From a bacterium (GTDB taxonomy: Bacteria; Krumholzibacteriota; Krumholzibacteriia; Krumholzibacteriales; Krumholzibacteriaceae): a stretch of DNA of 64,000 nt. Below the pieces are notes generated by a model. The model was not told the origin of the DNA and ran no database searches. It worked only from the letters and a program-made list of their open reading frames with translations. The translations under genes and the position numbers were made by a program. The stretch is taken from the NCBI GenBank assembly GCA_020350885.1, contig CP070727.1, positions 1,013,131 to 1,077,130 on the forward strand, written 5' to 3'. Position 1 is the first letter of the stretch. The number at the start of each line of letters is the position of its first letter. This document shows, piece by piece, positions 61,486 to 64,000 of the stretch.

Positions 61486-62586
61486 ATGGCCACGAAGGAA
61501 GCAGATCAGTTGCAGCGCACAAGAAGGTCGATCTCGTACTCTTTGGATGAGCTTGCACGGATCGTCGGCGGCGAGATAATCGGTGAGCGGGACATTACGA
61601 TAACGGGTGTCGCGGGAATCAAGGAAGCTCGCAAGGGTGAACTCACCTTTCTGGCCAATCCGAAGTATGAGTCCTACCTCGCCAGGACGAAGGCATCGGC
61701 GGTCATCGCCAACCGGGACGGCGAGTCCCCGAGACCGATCCTGAAGGTTGAGAATCCCTATCTCGCGTTTCTCAAGGTCGTCAGTCTCTTCGCCGAAGGA
61801 CCGCTCGAGCGGTATCCCCGGGGTATTCACGGAACCGCCATCGTGCCGGAGAGCGTGACGGTCGGACGGGACGTCTCGATCGGAGCCTATACGGTCATTG
61901 GCGAGAATGTCGTGATCGCCGACGAGACCACGATCCTCCCGCTCGCATGTGTCTGTGACGATGTGAAGATCGGCTCCGGGTGCCTGATCTACCCCCAGGT
62001 GACCATCCGGGAACGTTGTGAAATCGGCAACAATGTGATTGTGCATGCGGGTGCCGTGATCGGGAGCGATGGATTCGGTTATGCGAAGGAAGGCAGTACC
62101 CATCAGAAGATTCCACAGATAGGGATCGTACGGATAGAAGACGATGTCGAGATAGGAGCGAACACTACGGTCGACCGTGCCACCACCGGGGTAACACTCA
62201 TCCGGAAGGGATCGAAGATAGACAACCTCGTGCAGATCGCACATAACGTTACGGTCGGGGAGAACTCCGTTCTGGCGGCGCAGGTGGGGGTGTCGGGAAG
62301 CACGGAGCTCGGCAGCAACGTTGTCCTGGCGGGACAGGCGGGCCTCGTGGGACACATCACGATCGGTGACGGTGCCATGGTGGGGGCGCAGGGAGGTGTC
62401 ACGAAGTCGATACCGCCCATGACGCGGGTTTCGGGCTACCCGGCCCGGGAACACACCTTCAGCCGCAAGATATATGCGGCATCGACGCGCCTGCCGGAAC
62501 TGTTGAGGGAGTTCAAGAAATTACAGGAGCGAGTGGAGGCCCTCGAGAAAGGACCGGGGAGTGGTTCGGCAACAGAAGACGATTAA
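61486..62586 (+). CDS. lpxD: UDP-3-O-acylglucosamine N-acyltransferase
   Basis: LpxD (about 366 residues) adds the N-linked acyl chain of lipid A, using acyl-ACP. An N-terminal uridine-binding domain (about 20-100) is followed by left-handed beta-helix hexapeptide repeats. The catalytic His is in IAHNVTVG, and GSDGFGYAKEG fits the family. I took the ATG at 61486; neither this nor an in-frame TTG at 61453 has a Shine-Dalgarno, so a very short leader is possible. It overlaps lpxC-fabZ by 26 bp. Confidence 0.93.
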   Translation: MATKEADQLQRTRRSISYSLDELARIVGGEIIGERDITITGVAGIKEARKGELTFLANPKYESYLARTKASAVIANRDGESPRPILKVENPYLAFLKVVSLFAEGPLERYPRGIHGTAIVPESVTVGRDVSIGAYTVIGENVVIADETTILPLACVCDDVKIGSGCLIYPQVTIRERCEIGNNVIVHAGAVIGSDGFGYAKEGSTHQKIPQIGIVRIEDDVEIGANTTVDRATTGVTLIRKGSKIDNLVQIAHNVTVGENSVLAAQVGVSGSTELGSNVVLAGQAGLVGHITIGDGAMVGAQGGVTKSIPPMTRVSGYPAREHTFSRKIYAASTRLPELLREFKKLQERVEALEKGPGSGSATEDD

Positions 62587-63871
62587 AGAATCGTTTGTTT
62601 ATGAAGGGATCGGCCTCCATACCGGCAAGAAGGTGAAAACGGTCTTCAATCCGGCCCCACCGAACACCGGAATAGTATTCAGGCGAGTCGATATCACACC
62701 GCACGTCGATATTCCGGCACAATCCAATTTCATCAGTGATAAGGAGATACGCCGCAACACCACACTCACAAATAATAACGCAACCATCCATACCGTCGAA
62801 CACATCCTCGCCACCGCCTCCGGGCTACAGGTTGATAATCTCATTATCGAGGTCGACTCGGATGAACCGCCGGAGCCGAAGGACGGGAGCTGTGCCCCCT
62901 TCGTCGAGTTCTTTACAAAGGTCGGATTCGAGAACCAGGGTGTTCCGGCGCGCTTCCTCAAGATCACCAATCCCGTGACATACACGCAGGACGGGGTAGA
63001 GCTCGTGGCTCTCCCGTACGACGGATTCAAGATCAGTTTCACGATCGAATACGATAACGAGCATATCGGAACACAGTACGCCTCTTTCGATGTAAATCCC
63101 GATGTATTCAAAAGGGAGATCGCTCCGTCCCGCACGTTTGCCCTTATGTCGGATGTCGAGATGCTGCGGTCCGAGGGACTCATCAAAGGGGGGAGTCTAG
63201 AGAATGCGGTAGTCGTCGACGAGGGCGGCATTCTCAATGAGGGGCCGCTCAGGTTCTCGAACGAATTCGTACGCCACAAGATACTCGATATCCTCGGCGA
63301 CCTGACACTCGTGGGGCAACCGATCGAAGGCCATATCATTGCCGTCCGCTCGGGACACATATCCAACCTCAAGTTCGCCCGCCTCCTCTCGAAGGAGGCG
63401 AGGGAAAAGGCAGGAGCCATCGCAATGGGGCCGAAGGATTACTGGGACATCAGTGTCATCACGCAGATCATGCCCCACCGGTACCCCTTTCTGCTCGTCG
63501 ATAGAATACTCGAGCTCGAGGACAAGAAGAGGGTTGTTGGAATCAAGAACGTCACGGTCAACGAGCCGTTCTTCGCAGGGCATTTCCCGGGGCATCCCAT
63601 CATGCCGGCCGTCCTGATCATAGAGGCGATGGCGCAGGTTGGAGGTATCCTGCTGCTCTCGAGCGTGGACAGGCCTGAGAAGTACCTCGTCTATTTCATC
63701 GGTATCGACAAGGCCAAGTTCCGTAAACCTGTCTTTCCCGGTGATCAGATCCGGTTCGAGCTCGAGATGCGCTCCCTCAAGAGGCGGTATTGCAAGATGA
63801 AGGGAACGGCCCTGGTCGATGGACAGATCGTGGCCGAGGCGGAGTTAACCTCATCCATAGTGAACCGGTAA
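62561..63871 (+). CDS. lpxC/fabZ: Fused UDP-3-O-acyl-N-acetylglucosamine deacetylase / 3-hydroxyacyl-ACP dehydratase
   Basis: The 436-residue protein joins LpxC (about 1-285), the zinc deacetylase that commits lipid A synthesis, to FabZ (about 295-436), the dehydratase of the fatty-acid cycle. LpxC zinc ligands are in HTVEHILA (His81) and RHKILDILGD, and the catalytic His is in GHISNLK. FabZ has MPHRYPFLLVDR and the active-site GHFPGHPIMPAVLIIEAMAQ. The GTG start lies inside the end of lpxD behind GGGGAG. Such fusions are known in Bacteroidetes and relatives. The last codons are copied in the tandem repeat that follows. Confidence 0.95.
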   Translation: MVRQQKTIKESFVYEGIGLHTGKKVKTVFNPAPPNTGIVFRRVDITPHVDIPAQSNFISDKEIRRNTTLTNNNATIHTVEHILATASGLQVDNLIIEVDSDEPPEPKDGSCAPFVEFFTKVGFENQGVPARFLKITNPVTYTQDGVELVALPYDGFKISFTIEYDNEHIGTQYASFDVNPDVFKREIAPSRTFALMSDVEMLRSEGLIKGGSLENAVVVDEGGILNEGPLRFSNEFVRHKILDILGDLTLVGQPIEGHIIAVRSGHISNLKFARLLSKEAREKAGAIAMGPKDYWDISVITQIMPHRYPFLLVDRILELEDKKRVVGIKNVTVNEPFFAGHFPGHPIMPAVLIIEAMAQVGGILLLSSVDRPEKYLVYFIGIDKAKFRKPVFPGDQIRFELEMRSLKRRYCKMKGTALVDGQIVAEAELTSSIVNR

Positions 63872-64000
63872 TGGAGGAAGGGTGCCGGAGACGGAGTTAC
63901 CATCATCAATGGTGAACCGGTAATGGAGGAAGGGTGCCGGAGACGGAGTTACCATCATCAATGGTGAACCGGTAATGGAGGAAGGGTGCCGGAGACGGAG
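63841..64000 (+). repeat. 52-bp tandem repeat covering the end of lpxC-fabZ
   Basis: Three units (63841-63892, 63893-63944, 63945-63996) and the first 4 bases of a fourth run to the window edge. Unit 1 contains the last codons and the stop of lpxC-fabZ and differs from units 2 and 3 at four positions; units 2 and 3 are identical. The extra units would encode ELPSSMVNR-stop where the gene encodes ELTSSIVNR-stop. A contig-end assembly artefact is possible. Confidence 0.9.

Noticed and set aside
61453..61488. Promoter TTGACG upstream of lpxD
   Set aside because: The -35-like box is good, but no -10 box at a suitable distance is better than half matched.
63841..64000. CRISPR array
   Set aside because: The whole 52-bp unit repeats without spacers and includes coding sequence of the gene before it.

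Overview
This window looks like chromosomal DNA from a diderm, LPS-making bacterium with GC-rich codon usage. It carries bamA, skp, lpxD, a fused lpxC-fabZ, lolC/E-lolD, an lpxL-type acyltransferase and the two halves of heptose (rfaE/hldE) synthesis. The LpxC-FabZ fusion, a DUF4837 lipoprotein and a FadL/PorV-like porin point to the FCB side of the bacteria (Bacteroidetes/Chlorobi/Fibrobacteres and related candidate phyla). An mcsA-mcsB-clpC cluster beside these genes makes an uncultured FCB-type lineage my best guess. I cannot place it more exactly without a tree. I saw no tRNA, rRNA, insertion sequence, prophage or CRISPR array. Apart from two short minus-strand stretches and one ATPase gene, everything reads on the plus strand in tightly packed operons with many 4-bp overlaps.

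Layout. 1-4.2 kb: 3' part of a GMP synthase, an Asp/Glu-racemase-like protein, a glycerophosphodiester phosphodiesterase and two sugar ABC permeases. 4.3-8.0 kb: the matching sugar ABC ATPase (minus strand) diverges from an exported glycogen-debranching enzyme. 8.2-11.9 kb: dprA, a DUF362/ferredoxin protein, lpxL and a DUF3467 protein (minus). 12-15.4 kb: a zinc-ribbon protein, rfaE1, rfaE2 and a cyclic-2,3-diphosphoglycerate-synthetase-like P-loop protein. 15.4-18.1 kb: sucC, sucD, ndk. 18.1-25.5 kb: the fatty-acid operon yceD-rpmF-plsX-fabH-fabD-fabG-acpP-fabF-rnc plus a cysteine-rich unknown. 25.5-32.7 kb: a poorly characterised envelope region (porin and charged lipoprotein on minus; TPR protein, lipoprotein, ECF sigma, anti-sigma and DUF4837 on plus) around a clear divergent promoter pair. 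32.8-39.5 kb: a TPR protein, efp, accB, pilT, accC, comB and a ThiD2-ThiE fusion. 39.5-46.1 kb: ftsK, rimO, three envelope proteins including BamD, and nadD. 46.1-53.4 kb: polA, coaE, prfB (with a programmed frameshift), lysS and lolC/E. 53.4-58.2 kb: lolD, mcsA, mcsB, clpC. 58.5-63.9 kb: bamA, skp, lpxD and lpxC-fabZ. The window ends in a 52-bp tandem repeat derived from the 3' end of the last gene.

Several groups work together. AccB/AccC feed malonyl-CoA to FabD/FabH/FabF/FabG/ACP and, with FabZ, supply acyl chains to PlsX (phospholipid) and to LpxD, LpxC and LpxL (lipid A). BamA, BamD, Skp and the Lol complex build the outer membrane. McsA/McsB/ClpC would mark and degrade damaged proteins. 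The least explained parts are the 25.0-32.7 kb envelope locus, the gene at 43.1 kb, the cyclic-DPG-synthetase-like gene, the structured gap between clpC and bamA, and the terminal repeat. All functions are read from motifs and gene context; no database search was run.
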